NCBI GenBank assembly: GCA_014058105.1
Contig: JACGCM010001655.1
Location: forward strand, 1,550,001 to 1,614,000
Reading direction: 5' to 3'
Length of the DNA stretch: 64,000 nucleotides
Source: Kingdonia uniflora
Lineage: Eukaryota > Streptophyta > Magnoliopsida > Ranunculales > Circaeasteraceae
Shown here: piece after piece, positions 1 through 11,494 of the stretch
How positions within the stretch are numbered: the first letter of the stretch is position 1
Layout: each line of letters opens with the position of its first letter
Position numbers and translations under genes: made by a program
Notes under the pieces: model-generated
Database searches by the model: none
Told to the model about the DNA's origin: nothing
The model's input: only the letters and a program-made list of their open reading frames with translations

Positions 1-690
1 AGAATTTTTCGTCGAATACTGGGTAGATCGAGGTCCGAAGGTATTACTGCTTTAGTGTCAAAAGACATCATGAATGGAGTACAGCCTGTTGAGACTCAAA
101 GTATGGTGCGGTAGGCCCTGAGAACACTAAACAATTCATCCACCCATCGCCCTTTGTTGTCGTCGAGATGCTTGCGCAATCCTAATTTGATGCTTTTGTT
201 TATAGCTTCGGCTTGTCCATTGCCTTGAGGATAATATAGTGTGAATGTTGTGAGATGGATTTTGTATTTATGGAGGAAAGCAAGTACTTTGGCGCTAAAA
301 AATTATTTGCCATTATCAGAGCCTATCATATGCAGATAACCAAACCATGTGATGATGTGCTCCCAAAGGAATTTGATGATTTTGTTTATATCAGTATGGT
401 AGAGAGGAAGTGCTTCAACCCATTTTATGAAGTAATCAGTGGCAACTAGGATGAACTTTTAGTTTCCTGATGCTGGATGGAAAGGTCCAATAATGTCGAT
501 TCCGCATCGTTAGAATGGTAAGAGAACATTGCTGATATGCAAGTATAAGGCTGGGATTTTGATGTCTTGGGCATGGATTTGGCATTTGTAGCATTTTCGA
601 ATGAAGTCATCGTAGTCCTGTCTCATCTTAGGCCAATATAACCCTTTTGTAAAAGCGCGTTGGCCTAACTATCTTCCTGAAGCATGTGTT
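1..690 (-). pseudogene. Integrase remnant of element I
   Basis: Read on the minus strand with frame changes, this shows a zinc-finger end (CHKCQ), then the catalytic core: ATDYFIKWVEA carries the first Asp, SDNGK the second Asp, and PQGNGQAEAINKS the Glu region. GRWVDELFSVLRAYRT follows. The order and motifs are those of a retroviral-type DDE integrase that would insert element cDNA. The C-terminal part runs off the left edge. Several in-frame stops make it non-coding; the short plus-strand frames over it are shadows. Confidence 0.85.
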
Positions 691-959
691 CCACAGATAC
701 CTTTATGAAATTCTCAGATTTTGATTTGAGCTTGTTTCTAAGAAATGCATTCGATAAGTGGCCCCCCTCCTGTGATTCAATATAAGATGTTACCTTGGAC
801 AGTGAATCTGGGGCACTTGGCCCGAAGTGATCAAGCTTCTTTTTTGTTACTGGGGGGGATATTGGAGTTGAGGTATGCATAAAATGGTCTTCTTCAGTCT
901 TCAAGATCGTCATCTTCAGCAATGGTGACCTGGAGTGTTGAAAGTATATCAAGGCTAGA

Positions 960-1860
960 ATACTCGATGATTTTGATTTCTAAAAATCTTTTTTCACTGT
1001 CTCCCAGTATTGCAGCGATCTAAGCTAACACATCGGCATGTCAATTTTCCTGTCGGGGTAAGTAAGAAATTGCTACATGTTTGAATCTCTGCATCTTTTC
1101 TTCGACCAGAGCTGCATAATCAATTATTTTCCCGTTGTTTTAAAAGTTTTATTGTAATGATTTTCCAAGAGAAAAAAGAGTAGACGTAGACTGCTAATTC
1201 TTCTGCTCCAAGAGTAAGAGCGTGATTGAGACCGTGTAAAATTCCTTCATATTCAGTCTTATTGCTAGTGGCATAGATATTTAGTTCGATAGATTTTTTG
1301 ATTTGATGATTAGAAGGCGTGATGAGGACGATGCCAATCCCTGATCCTTGTGGTCTTACTTACCCGTCTGTAAAAAGTCGTCAACCAGAGCTTTGAACCA
1401 TGCGTCTAGTTCTGCTATTGAGTCATCTGCGAAGATTTCTTCAAGTTCTTCCCAATCGAGGTCTTCGACGGGAAAGTCAGCCAAAAAATTGGCCAATGCT
1501 TGTCCCTTGACTGATATTTAGGGTTCGAAGGAAATGTCATATTCTCCAAGGAAAAGAGTCTATTGCTGGATTCTTTGAGAGTTTTCTTTTTTGGAGAGTG
1601 CTAGTTTGAGGGGGTACTTGGTGATGACTTTGATGGGATGGGCTTGAAAGTAGGGATGAAGTTTTTAAGAACTGTAGACCAGAGCGAGTAGCAGTTTTTC
1701 TGTTGTCATGTACCTTTTTTCAGTAGCATAAGTGTTTTACTGATAAAATAGATTAGTTTTTCTACTCTGCCATCTTCTCGAATAAGGACGGAACTGATTA
1801 AATCTTCGGTTGTGAATAAGTACATTATAAAAGATTCTACATCAATTGGAGTACTCATTA
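960..1860 (-). pseudogene. RNase H region of element I (second RNase H plus connection)
   Basis: On the minus strand, NKTEYEGILHGLNHALTL at about 1220-1270 matches the start of the archaeal-type second RNase H (aRNH) that Tat-lineage elements carry between the classical RNase H and integrase. The first RNase H/connection lies at about 1450-1860. Numerous stops break it. The gag-side end merges with the RT feature. Confidence 0.7.
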
Positions 1861-2900
1861 TAGGAGAATGCCCCAAGTATCGCTTAAGATCTTAGAAAAC
1901 CATCTCACAGTCAGAAGTCCAAATGACTTCCTTTTGCTGTTTGTTTGAAAGAGGAGTAGGGTTGCCACGATGAAGCAGGTAAAGAAGTTTGCATCGATTA
2001 GATGACTTTGAGATGAATAAATGAAGAGCAGCGATTTTGCCTGCAAATTTTTTAACGCCTTTTTTTGTTCGAGGGGATGGCATTTCCAAGAGTGTTTTGA
2101 TTTGTGCGGGATCAATTTTTATCCCTCTTTTGCTGACCAGATGTCCCAGGAATTTACCAGATGTGACTCCAAATTGACATTTCTCTGGGGTAAGTTTAAT
2201 TTGGTACTTGCGAAGGATATCAAAAATGGTTTGGAGGTTACTGGAGTGGTCCTCTCCTTTTAGGCTTTTACAGATCATATCATCGATGTATACTTCCATA
2301 ATTGTGCCAAGATGATCTTTGAACATTTTACTCACAAGTCTTTGGTAAGTAGCACCTATATTTTTTAAATCGAAAGGCATTACCGTGTAACAGTAGAGAC
2401 CTCTGTCGGTGATGAAGGTTATTTTTTCTAGATCTTCTTCGGCGAGTGGAACTTGGTTATAACCAGAGGCTGCATCTATCATAGAGAGAAGATCGTGTCC
2501 TGTGACTGAGTCGAGAAGTTGCAGAATTAGTGGTAACGGAAAACTGTCTTTAGGTGTGAACTCGTTGGGTTCTGTGAAGTCAACACAAACCCTGATTTTG
2601 CCATTTTTTTTCGGTACCGCTACGATATTAGAAACCCACTTCGGATATTTATCTTCCCGAATAAATCCTACCCAAAGGAGTTTATCAATTTATTCATTTA
2701 CTGTATCGCAGAGTCGGGGGGCCAGATTCCGTCATTTTTGAATAATAGCTTTACTGTCTGGAAGGAGGTTGAGTCGGTGACAAGCGATTGAAGGATCGAT
2801 GCCAGGCATTTCTTGGAAAGTCCAGGAAAAAATGTAGACGTTCTTCTTATGTAGCTGTATCATGGCCCCTTTTTTGTCGGTCAATAATTTGGAGCCGATG
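1860..2900 (-). pseudogene. Reverse transcriptase of element I
   Basis: The best-preserved part is an open stretch at 1892-2482 on the minus strand. It contains MIDAASGYNQVPL, MPFDLKNIGATYQRL and the catalytic box VYIDDMICKSL with both Asp residues. CQFGVTSGKFLGHLVSKRGI (palm/thumb) follows. The N-terminal fingers (KDSFPLPL region) lie upstream at about 2500-2860 in other frames. It would copy element RNA into DNA. It is inactive because of frameshifts on both sides of the open stretch. Confidence 0.9.
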
Positions 2901-3560
2901 AAGGTTGTGCGCCCTGGGACATCGAGTTCAACAGATTTGACTATCTCGATGTCATGCTGTTCAAATGTTGTTGGTTCCTCTTGCTGTAGTTGCTATGCTT
3001 TGAGAAGTTTGGTTGTATGAGGATTGGTTGTGGTATTTTTGTACATTCGTGCAACTTCTTGGCTACCCTTGATTTCGTAAATTTCGTAATCTGTTGGAAA
3101 ATGCAGCGCTAGATGATAAGTAGAAGGTACTGCTTTGATTGAATGTAACCAACTTCATCCTAAAATCCCCAAATATTTGGATTCTGCATCGATGACGAGG
3201 AATTTGACAAATGTAGTTTCAGAACCTGCCTGAACTGGTAGAGTGATCTCTCCTGTGGTTGATTCTTTCGAACAATTAAAGCCCGTAATTGTCGTTGTCT
3301 AAGCTTTTACGGAATTTGTAAGGCCTAGGACTTCAATTTCTCTTCTGAACAATACATCTATGGCGCTTCCAGTATCGATGAGAAGTGTATGTAAATAGTC
3401 ATGTCCGACTTTGAGCACAATGACGAGAGGGTCATCATGAGGGTATTTGATATGGCTTGTGTCACAGTCTTCGAAGGTAATTTGGTAAGGATGTTTTGAT
3501 TTGCTTGTGCCGGGGAGCAGTTTTGCTAATTTGTCTGAGGAGATCATTTTACAGCAAGAC
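2900..3560 (-). pseudogene. Aspartic protease remnant of element I
   Basis: The minus-strand stretch 3299-3547 carries LLIDTGSAIDVLF, the DTGS active-site loop of retropepsins. It is preceded by a run matching the gag-protease linker of this lineage (ITFEDCDTSHIKYPHDDPLV). The flap and the linker to RT lie at 2900-3290 and contain stops. In the live element it would cut the Gag-Pol polyprotein. Confidence 0.85.
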
Positions 3561-5235
3561 GTAATTCAATCATCTTGTTTTCTTTTCTTCCCTTTTTCAA
3601 TCTCAATCATATACAGGTGGCGAGCTTTCCCTTGGGCCTGATTTTGCTCCACTTCTTTATTTTTTGCTTTATTCTCTAGGAACTTTTGGATGTCGATGAC
3701 ATAATTGCGGATTCTTCCAGCTAATAGGATACGATGGAAGATTCATATGAGGGAGTAGCAGGTGTCAGTCTCTTGGCTATGCACATTGTGATACTAACAT
3801 AGTGATCTGTTGGGAAGATCAAGAATTGTCTGTGGTGCACGATAGCACTCATCTCCATTTATTGCCGGCAAGATAGAGGAGAGAGTTGCAATCATTGACA
3901 GCAGAACTGGGACAGGTCTATCAGGTTTGTCGTCCCATCTTTTATTATTGTCAGTGTTTTTGTCGCGTTGTTTGGGCACTTCAGTAGTTACTATTCACTG
4001 AGAGGGGTTCGAAGATGTTTCTCGAGAATGGACTACAGACGGGCTTTTTATCTTATCTTTCTTTGATCGATCCAGTTTGATGTAGTTATTAACCACATCA
4101 ATCATCTCAGTGACTGTACGCGGGTTATGTAGAGTAAGTTTTTTCAAACTTTTGAGTCAATGTGCAGGGCAGAGGTGAAAGCTGGAATGACGATTTTAGG
4201 GCCTGAGTTTCCTATTTTCCTTGTTTCCTGTAGGAAGCATTTATAAAATTTTACGAGGGCCTCTTTCGTGCCTTGCTCGAAGTAAAACAAGGAGTCGACA
4301 CTGATCTCTTGCTCTCTAGCATGAGCGTAATTGGATTCGAAAAGATGCTATAATTGGTTGAACGTAGTGATGGAGGCCTCTTGAATATTATGGAACCAAC
4401 GGAGTGGTTCTTCCTTCAGGCTCATGCTGAAGAGTCTATATAACATGTGGTCATGTTTAGAATATAACCCGACTACGGCTTTAAAATGTCGATCATGTGT
4501 AAGAAGGTCAGTCAGACCTGCATACTGAATAAATTTGGGCATATGGAAATTGTTTGGAATGGGCATAACTTCTAAATGAGGGGAAATGGGGTTTACCTCT
4601 ATTCTATCACGCGCTGATCATCACCCTAGAATGCTAAAATTAATGGCCTGGATTCCGTTATTAAAGTCGTCCAAGGTAACAAATTGTTGCGGGGGAAATG
4701 GTAAGGCTAGAACCTGAGGAACAAAATTACCTTGTCCTTCTGGTCCCAACAGATCCGTGATCGATCTTCTTTCAGACAGGGGAGTTTGATATCGAATGCG
4801 TTGATATCTTTGAGTTGTCGATGTAGAGGATGTTAAACAAAAATGTTGAGAGGCTCTGTTTAGGTTCCTGGATCTTGATCGAGAAACACGGAGCTCGTCT
4901 TCCCTTGGTGGATCATCGCGTTGAATTACTCTTGATATATGCTCGTATCGGGCGAGTGGAGGGGATGCTTGTCGACCACTAAGCCAATTTTGCATTCTCA
5001 TCAGTTGTTCCATTTCTTTCTGATGTGTTTGAGTTTGTTGTTCTAAGACATTCCGCCGTTCATCTCTCTCCGTTTGAAGATCTTGACCGTGGACACACTG
5101 ATCTTCCATTCTTTGGTCTTTTTCTACGACCATTTGTTGCTGTAGCTCGAGTACGGTACCATGAAGATCAACAGTTCCTGGTATTTCCTAATCTCTGACG
5201 GTACTGGAATGGCTTCTCAAGTTCATGCTTGTCAT
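3561..5235 (-). pseudogene. gag of element I
   Basis: A likely start is the ATG at 5235 (MTSMNLRSHSS), followed by a stop. The stretch 5133-4621 is rich in Glu, Gln and Arg with a coiled-coil-like start. Capsid-like sequence follows at 4566-4348 (LTHDRHFKAVVGLYSKHDHM, LYRLFSMSLKEEPLRWFHNI), the RLFPxSL...W-F/Y-H motif of plant gypsy gag. The 3561-4340 part is the gag C-terminus and linker, heavily broken. Role: forms the virus-like particle. Confidence 0.8.
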
Positions 5236-5297
5236 CAGATGGTGTTTAGATCAGTAATGGTAAAAAAAGTGTGGTAATTCCAACATATGGTGCCAAT

Positions 5298-5780
5298 TGT
5301 AGTGGCGTGTTTTTTGGAAGGAGAATCTTTGCCAATACTTATTCTTAAAGAGAATGCAATAAGACTAGATAAGCAAGATTTTATGTGGAAAATTTAATAA
5401 AAGCTGAGAAAAGCCACGACCTCGAAGATGATTTTGATGTGAAATCCAGTAAGATGCAAGTTATTACACATTTTGGAGTGATGTTGGGTTTTAGAAGTAA
5501 GAATAGTAAAAGATTACTTTCCTATAGAATGTATTCTCTGCCTATATTTATAGTCATACAGGTAGTTTTATCAAAAGAAAGAAATAAGCTCCTATTCCGG
5601 GGGAGTGGGCAAACTTTGCCAATCTCTAACAGTTCTTTCTTGACCAGGCTTTAACGGCTACTTTTGGCAAGTCGAGGACTAATGGAAACTTCTCAAATGA
5701 TGGCCTTCAATCATGTGTGGCTGTCTTCAACTACGCTTTGCTGGCCTACTCTTGTCGAATCTGAGAAAATTGCTACTACA
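5298..5780 (-). repeat. 5' LTR of element I (483 bp) with adjacent primer site
   Basis: On the + strand it begins TGTAGTGGCG at 5298 and ends TTGCTACTACA at 5780, i.e. TG...CA termini in either reading. A TATA box lies on the minus strand (TATAAATATA near 5543-5552), giving the direction. Immediately left, 5280-5297 on the minus strand reads TTGGCACCATATG, starting with TGG as a tRNA primer-binding site does. At 5781 the H tandem repeat (CACATAATGCTTCTCTTAGG) begins. Confidence 0.85.
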
Positions 5781-6390
5781 CACATAATGCTTCTCTTAGG
5801 CTTAATCCCGCGGACAGACCCGGGGGCGACCTTTAAAGTTGAGTGATTTTCTTGGTATAGCCTAAGTATTATGTCAAGCCTTCGACCAAACTGATACTTG
5901 GGGGCGACCTCAAACTTTTTTTAGTCTCCAATTTGAGCAAACTCGAGGGGCATGAATGGTCGACAGACCAGACACTCTTGAATGTATTGGGGGAAAACAC
6001 CTAATGCTTTGCTTAGGCAAAATTCCATGGACAGACCAGAGGGCGACCTTCAAAGTCTAGTGAATTTCTTGGTATAACCAAAGTGTCATGTCAAGCCTTC
6101 GGCCAGACTGATACTTGGGGGCGACCTCAAAATTATCAAGTCTTCATTTCGAGCAAACTCGAGGGGCATGAATGGTCGACAGACCGGATCCTCAGGAATG
6201 TATTGGGGTTAAATACATAATACTTTTCTTAGGCTCAATCCCACGGACAGACCCAGGGGTGACCTTCAAAGTCCAGTAAAATTCTTGGTATAACCTAAGT
6301 ATCATGTCCATCATTCGACCAGACTGATACTCGGCGACGACCTCGAAGCTCTTCAAGGTTCTAGATCGATCCTTGGTGCAAGAATTTTAT
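5781..6390 (+). repeat. Tandem repeats of element H, unit about 217 bp
   Basis: About two and a half units share the landmarks ATCCCRCGGACAGACC, CTGATACTTGGGGGCGACCT and GAGCAAACTCGAGGGGCATG. The last recurs at about 5935 and 6151, giving a spacing near 217 bp. Homologous blocks in reverse orientation lie at 24830-25350 (E2) and 49420-50225 (E4). In all copies the block sits between pol and the antisense gene. No coding capacity is supported. Confidence 0.85.
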
Positions 6391-6809
6391 ACTTCTCACC
6401 ATACAAAAATACAAGCATACAAGAATATCAGTAATTCAACTATATGCAAGAGGTCCCAGTATAATATATACCAGCAAGTCAAGTTCATTACACTAGTGAT
6501 CCAAGTTAACTACAAAAAATCGGGCTAACTCAAATATTACAGCAAGATAAGAGAGAGTTTGTTTCAGCAACCAAACAACATAGACACACCTTCTACCAGA
6601 ACTCCACTCATACAGGAGCTATCGTACTAGCTCCTCTTATAGGTTCTCCAGCCACTAAACCTCCAGTACCCTCGACAGAAGGGTTCGGTCCCAAAGCATC
6701 TACGGCCCCATTGGCTAAGGAAGACTTACATGGAGCACCTAAAGAATTTTTCAATGGAGCACCTCTTTCCCAATTCTATACCTCCACCTTACAGACCCTT
6801 ATCCCAAGG

Positions 6810-7660
6810 CGGACATGATCAAGGCGTATGACCGGCTGGACTGGAGATTCCTCAGGATGGTTCTTGGTAAATTTGGCTTTAACAGTACCTGCCTAAACCT
6901 CTTTTCGCAATGTTTTGAGACCCCATGGTTTTCGGTGGTATTACATGGAGTATTCAAAGGTTTTTTCAAGTCGACTAGAGGCTTACGGCAAGGAGACCCC
7001 CTCTCACCTATATTGTTTATCATTGCAGAAGAAGCACTCTCTAAAGGGTTAACGAGATGTTTTGAAGATGGGAAAATTGGATACTTTTAATCATCTTGGG
7101 GTTGTTTGTCGATCACACATCTGTTGTAGGCAAATGATTTTCTTGTATTTCTTAATGGAAGTCAATCCTCTCTCTGAGGGCTGCTGAAGTTTATGAAAAG
7201 ATATGAAACATTATCTGGGCAATTGGTCAATAATGCAAAAAATGGTCTATATCCATCATAATACGACAAAAGCTCGGAAGCAACTCATACAAACCAAGAG
7301 TGGTTTCCAGTACAAGCTATTTCCTATGATATATTTAGGGGTGCCTATCAGCTATGGAAAGGTTCGGCATTCTCATTTTGAGACACTCCTCACAAAAATA
7401 CAACAACGAATTGAAGGATGGCAAGGTAAGCTTTTATCTCAAGGGGGCAAACTCATTATGATTAACAACATTTTGAATTTCATGCCTATACACCTCCTCG
7501 CATGCATCAACGTCCCAAAATCGGTTCATCGAAAACTGGAGAGCATGTTCTCAAATTTCTTATGGGGAAAGTTTGAGGGTAAAAAAAATGACACTGGGTA
7601 TTATGGGACGACATATGTCAACCAAAAGAAGAAGGCGGACTCGTCATCCAAAAACTAGAC
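6810..7660 (+). pseudogene. LINE reverse transcriptase remnant
   Basis: An open stretch at 6815-7090 gives KAYDRLDWRFLRMVL and TRGLRQGDPLSPILFIIAEE, the conserved RT blocks of plant L1 elements. The catalytic YADD box appears after a frameshift near 7128-7150, degraded to AND followed by FLVFLNGSQ. The thumb side continues at 7203-7600 (YKLFPMIYLGVPISYGK, IEGWQGKLLSQGGKLIMINN, FLWGK). Translation is broken at about 7090 and 7200. It would prime on nicked target DNA and copy the LINE RNA. Confidence 0.9.
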
Positions 7661-8689
7661 GACATCAAACATTGTTTCCAACTCAAAAAATGCTAGAATG
7701 TGCTATATACCGATACTCCATGAACTCACTTTCTAAAAAGCAAATACATAATACAAGACGACTTCTCTCGGCTTCGATCAAACACCTCTTCTCTGTGGAA
7801 AAGTATTCGCAGCTTGATAACAATAGTTAAAGCCAATAAGTTTGGAGTTTAGGAAGAGGTAATTACAACTTCTGGTTAGACGACTGGATAGGAGAGGGCA
7901 ACCTTGCTGATCTATTAAATATCAGCTGTACACAAACTATCATGGTAAAAGACATTATCGTAAACACAATGAACTGGAACTGGCACCGACTACAACAAGA
8001 ACTGCCTGCGCATTAGAAGATCGCACTCGCCAATGAGTTTTTTTATCAATGAAGGCCATGACAAGCCGCTATGGGGGCCTTCTGAAAGAGGTAGTTTTAC
8101 TGTGAAATCAATGTGGCAGTTCTAGGGAGGGACTGCAGAAGTACAACACCGGATGGACTGGATTTGGTTTAAATTTCTTCCCACAAAAATTTAGGTTTCA
8201 GCTAGAAAATATGGAAAAATTTCATCACGGTAAACGCTTTTATTCAACACCAGATGCCATTTGCATCCAGATGCAGCTGTTGCTGCTGGAGTAACATCGA
8301 AACATTGAACCATTTACTCGTAAATTGAGAAATAATACAACAAGTTTGGTAGTTTTTTAGGCTAGCATGTGGCGTTCGCAACATTCAAGATGAAATTTTT
8401 TGGGCAAGACAAAGGGTTTGGTTATTGGCAGCAAACAAAAGTACAAAAATGGGCATTATTAAGGGGGTACTTCCGGCCATATTAAGCTGGGAAATATGGA
8501 ACGCAAGATGCAAACATCGATTCGATGACGTACCCATGAATGCACAATCAATTGTAAACAAAACTTGCAAATGGCTCCAAGAACTCATGATCAAAACTTC
8601 AATAACTCATGGCTGCAACTTCGGAGATACGTTGTCTCTCCAAGTATTTCGAGTACACAAGCTTTGAATCAAACATAAAGCAAGCACAT
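7661..8689 (+). pseudogene. LINE linker and zinc-finger (zf-RVT-like) remnant
   Basis: The stretch joins RT to RNase H. In broken frames it shows a Cys-rich piece near 8260-8340 (CSCCCWSNIETLNHLLVN) that resembles the zf-RVT zinc finger found at this place in plant L1 elements. AILSWEIWNARCKHRF near 8480-8530 is a typical sequence just before the RNase H. No continuous frame survives. Confidence 0.7.
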
Positions 8690-9195
8690 GGGTCAAATGG
8701 CAAGCACCATCGCCAGGGTAGTTTAAACTGAGTACTAATGGATCCTCTCTGTGAAATGGTCTCTCTGGGCTGGAGGTATCACTCGCAACTCACAAGGAAG
8801 GATGAAACTCGGTTACAGTGTGGCACTAGGAAACGGTACAAGCATGATAGCTGAACTATATGGGCTCCTGCATGGCCTCTGTCATTGCAAAGAAAATGAC
8901 TGGTTTACGCTTGTGGTAGAGATGGACGTCGAGGTCATAGTTAACTGGTTCAAATAGACAAGCCTATGCCCTAGCAAGTTTCAATCCATCTTGAAGATAG
9001 TCCTCCAACTCAGCCAAGAACTACAAATCACCATGGTACATACGTATAGAAAAGGAAATGGGTCCGCTGATGGTCTCTTCAAATTGGAAAGTGCACAACA
9101 GAACATCTTCTTCTGGTCAGCTACCACTCTACCTCGACATATAAGAGTCTCCTATATTCTTGGGAAATTAGGGGTTGCTGCGATTAGACACTGAT
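8690..9195 (+). pseudogene. LINE RNase H domain
   Basis: In two or three frames the sequence reads FKLSTNGS, GAGGITRNSQGRMKLGYSVA, AELYGLLHGLCHCKEN and VVEMDVEVIVNWF, then TYRKGNGSADGLFKL. These are the successive blocks of the plant L1 C-terminal RNase H (GxGGxxRxxxG, E-L-xxLxxGL, E-D, N-xxAD). The first catalytic Asp block has mutated to TNGS. Poly(A) follows 80 bp downstream. Confidence 0.85.
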
Positions 9196-11494
9196 GCATT
9201 TGTAAATTTTGGAGGTCAGGCTTTAAGCCCCCCTCTTATCTTTTCTACATAAGTAATAAAACCTATTTGCGTAAAAAAAAAAAAAAAAAAAAAAAAACCC
9301 CATTTGCTACAGCACTAGCAGCAGCCTCGTCGACCAGCAGGATCCACTTCTATCCCTTTTGTCTGAGAGACACCTTCAACGGAGCATCTTTTGGTTGGAG
9401 GAAAGCGCTTGAAAGTTATGGGATCATACCCCAAACTGTTTATGAAGTTCTTCAAGGAAGTGGTCGTCTCACACTCCACATCGAATTGCGCTTGGAAAGT
9501 TTCTCCCTGTTCTTCCAATTTCATCACCTTCTTAGCAAGCTTTGACTCTAACACCTTCCGCATTTAAGAATTGTTGTCACGTTCAGCTTCGAGTTCCCTT
9601 GCACACTCAACTCTAATAGTCAGCCTCTCTTGCTTTAGCACATTAACCTCAGTCTTCAGCGATAGGGCGGTCCCTTGAGCAAGCTCCAGATTGTCCACCG
9701 CCTGTTTTAACTACCTTGAATACTCGAACCATCAGCACTTCTTGAAGTATAGTAAATTTTAGCATAATTTCAAAATCTCATAAAATAGTTACATGATGCA
9801 TAACATCATTTATTTGCTTCCCAGCCTCATCTGGGTCATTTCCATAGAGAGTCACCATCGACGCGGCCGTGACTCGAGCATGCACCTCTAATTTGGCTTT
9901 ATATCGCACCTCGTTTGTATCCTCCACATTATCAGCCCCCAGCTCCCAATGCCTCTTACATTTAATAGTCTTCGGCTGTTGGACTTTTGAAGGTTCGGGA
10001 ACAACCTTGCCCTTACCTTTGTTAGCCTGCTTCGATGCCTCAGGAATTACTTTGGGCACTGGCACAGCTTGCTGCTCCCTTGGAATATAATTTGACTTAC
10101 AAATCAACTTTGTTTTATCCATTTCTTCAAGCCCTTTCAAAGTACCTTCTTCTCTTCTCTTCTTTCCTGGTCTAGCAATGACAAGTATACTTCGAAGTAA
10201 TGTATCTGTCTTCTTTTTCCTCCTCCTCATAATACATAGCTTCCTAAACACCCCGTTTATCCACTCCTCATCAAAATCGATGAGTTCGTCAATATACCTC
10301 TTCGGATTTGCCAAAGTCATGGGATTGGGTCCTGCAAAACAACATGAGACAAGTTTAGATAACCTATTCAAACCTCTCAACCAAAAGCCTCTGATAGTCA
10401 ACTTACTTGGATTATACACCCTCTGCTACAGTCTATATTCTTCTTCTTCCTCTGTAATTCTCATAATTGTCCCTTACTACCACTAAATCCTTATCCCACC
10501 CTCGACCCATCGAACACAAATTGAATAGCCATGGTTTATCTGCATGACATTGGACATGGTAAGTATCTGCCTTCTTGTTGGCTTTCCACGAGTAGAATGA
10601 TACAATATCAAACGACTCGATCAAACCCCTCTTCTTACGCTTCAACTCCACATTCATCCCCTCGACAACCCTCATCATCTCATAGAAGTTACCATTCATC
10701 TGATAAGGAGCCACATCCTAGTAGTTTAACACCTCTTTCACCAACCTTTGAAGGGGTAGTCGTATCCCCAGTTGAATCTGACCTCTAAACACAAATAAAC
10801 CCTTTCGAGGGGTATCCTTGAAAGTGAACTCGTCCCCTACTGGTATCAACTCAATGCCCACCTTTGGCAGCTCATGCTTAGCCATGAATTGATCCAGTCT
10901 CACCTTCTCTTGAGCTGAGAATGACCCCGCAGTTCCCCTAAAGCCCTAATTTTAGGTACCACCATGGCTAATGGGGCGTCTGTTGCAATATCTAACTCTT
11001 CTACTTCGCTGCTCTCACCCACTCACACGAAAAGACACACTTGGTTCATTTACTTTAATCTTCTCACCTACAGTCTCACAAATTGATGGGCACGCATTAT
11101 ACCCTACAACAGAAGAGGCATGCAATTAGATTAATATATTCGACTATCACATCTCAATATTATATTTTGGTTTACCCTCTTCAACTCACCTAAACCAAAG
11201 TTGAATATTCGACTACAATCCTAGCCACCTCCTCAATATCCCCAATTTCCCAATGAGCCAGACCTCCAGCCACATGGGTTACCCCACCCGCTTACCAGTA
11301 TAAAAAAAACCCTAGCAACATCTACCCTACAGTAGCAACAACACAGATACAAAAGATGAAATGGCAGAACAAAAATACATATCGCGCACCTTTTACAAGA
11401 AGTCATAAGACATACCTAATACCTATTCGAATGGTTAAATCTCTAAGCAACATCAAAGGGTCCTTCTCTCCTCTTCTACAAGCTTTACCGCAAT

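Larger units (their letters stand above)
1..5780 (-). mobile_element. Element I: Ty3/gypsy LTR retrotransposon, 5' part
   Basis: The order on the minus strand is LTR (5298-5780), leader, gag, protease, reverse transcriptase, RNase H and integrase, with the integrase cut by the window edge. This pol order (integrase last) defines Ty3/gypsy. Every domain carries stops or frameshifts, so the copy is dead. Its LTR is shorter (483 bp) and unlike the LTRs of the other elements here. To the right of the LTR, at 5781, the tandem repeats of element H resume in mid-unit, so I inserted into H. Its 3' LTR and target duplication lie outside the window. Confidence 0.9.
6718..9297 (+). mobile_element. L1-like LINE, 5'-truncated, inserted in H asORF2
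   Basis: It carries a non-LTR reverse transcriptase, a zinc-finger RT tail and an RNase H, and ends in a 25-base poly(A) at 9273-9297. It is flanked by CCCCATTGGCTA (6706-6717) and CCCCATTTGCTA (9298-9309), an imperfect 12-bp target duplication. Reading across from 6705 to 9310 restores continuity with the homologous E2 sequence near 16100-16150. About 100 bp of non-coding sequence precedes the RT. No endonuclease or ORF1 is present, so it is 5'-truncated. Confidence 0.9.
6608..11097 (-). pseudogene. asORF2 of element H (antisense, spliced, PF04195-like)
   Basis: The ATG is at 11097, just after an acceptor (TGTTGTAG). The first coding exon runs 11103-10407 and contains MRLDQFMAKHELPKVGIELI, then RLPLQRLVKEVLNY and FDIVSFY. 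A TGRGWDKDL-type motif (here MGRGWDKDLVVVRDNYE) follows. This resembles the plant 'putative gypsy type transposon' family PF04195. Introns at 10332-10406 and from 9792 leftward have GT-AG ends matching the other copies. Exon 3 (10331-9793) is open throughout, with basic KKRREEG and a PRK-rich tail. The last exon is coiled-coil-like and is split by a LINE (9298 | 6705), ending in TGA at 6608-6610. One nonsense codon is seen near 10715. This is the best-preserved copy; function unknown. Confidence 0.75.
5781..11494 (+). mobile_element. Element H, left visible segment (tandem repeats and antisense gene)
   Basis: This stretch is the inverted counterpart of E2 13700-25350. It has the same tandem repeats, then the same antisense gene in the reverse direction. 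H is therefore a plus-strand copy of the E2/E3/E4 family whose pol lies beyond the left edge. At 11494 its sequence stops at the point corresponding to about 13697 of E2 and the LTR of E2 begins. H resumes at about 28731, about 60 bp further along. A LINE and element I interrupt it. Confidence 0.85.

Noticed and set aside
9273..9297. Poly(A) as a simple microsatellite
   Set aside because: It is followed directly by the LINE target duplication, so it is the LINE tail.
10178..10486. 102-codon plus-strand frame over H asORF2
   Set aside because: It spans an intron and exon of asORF2 on the opposite strand; the protein signal is on the minus strand.
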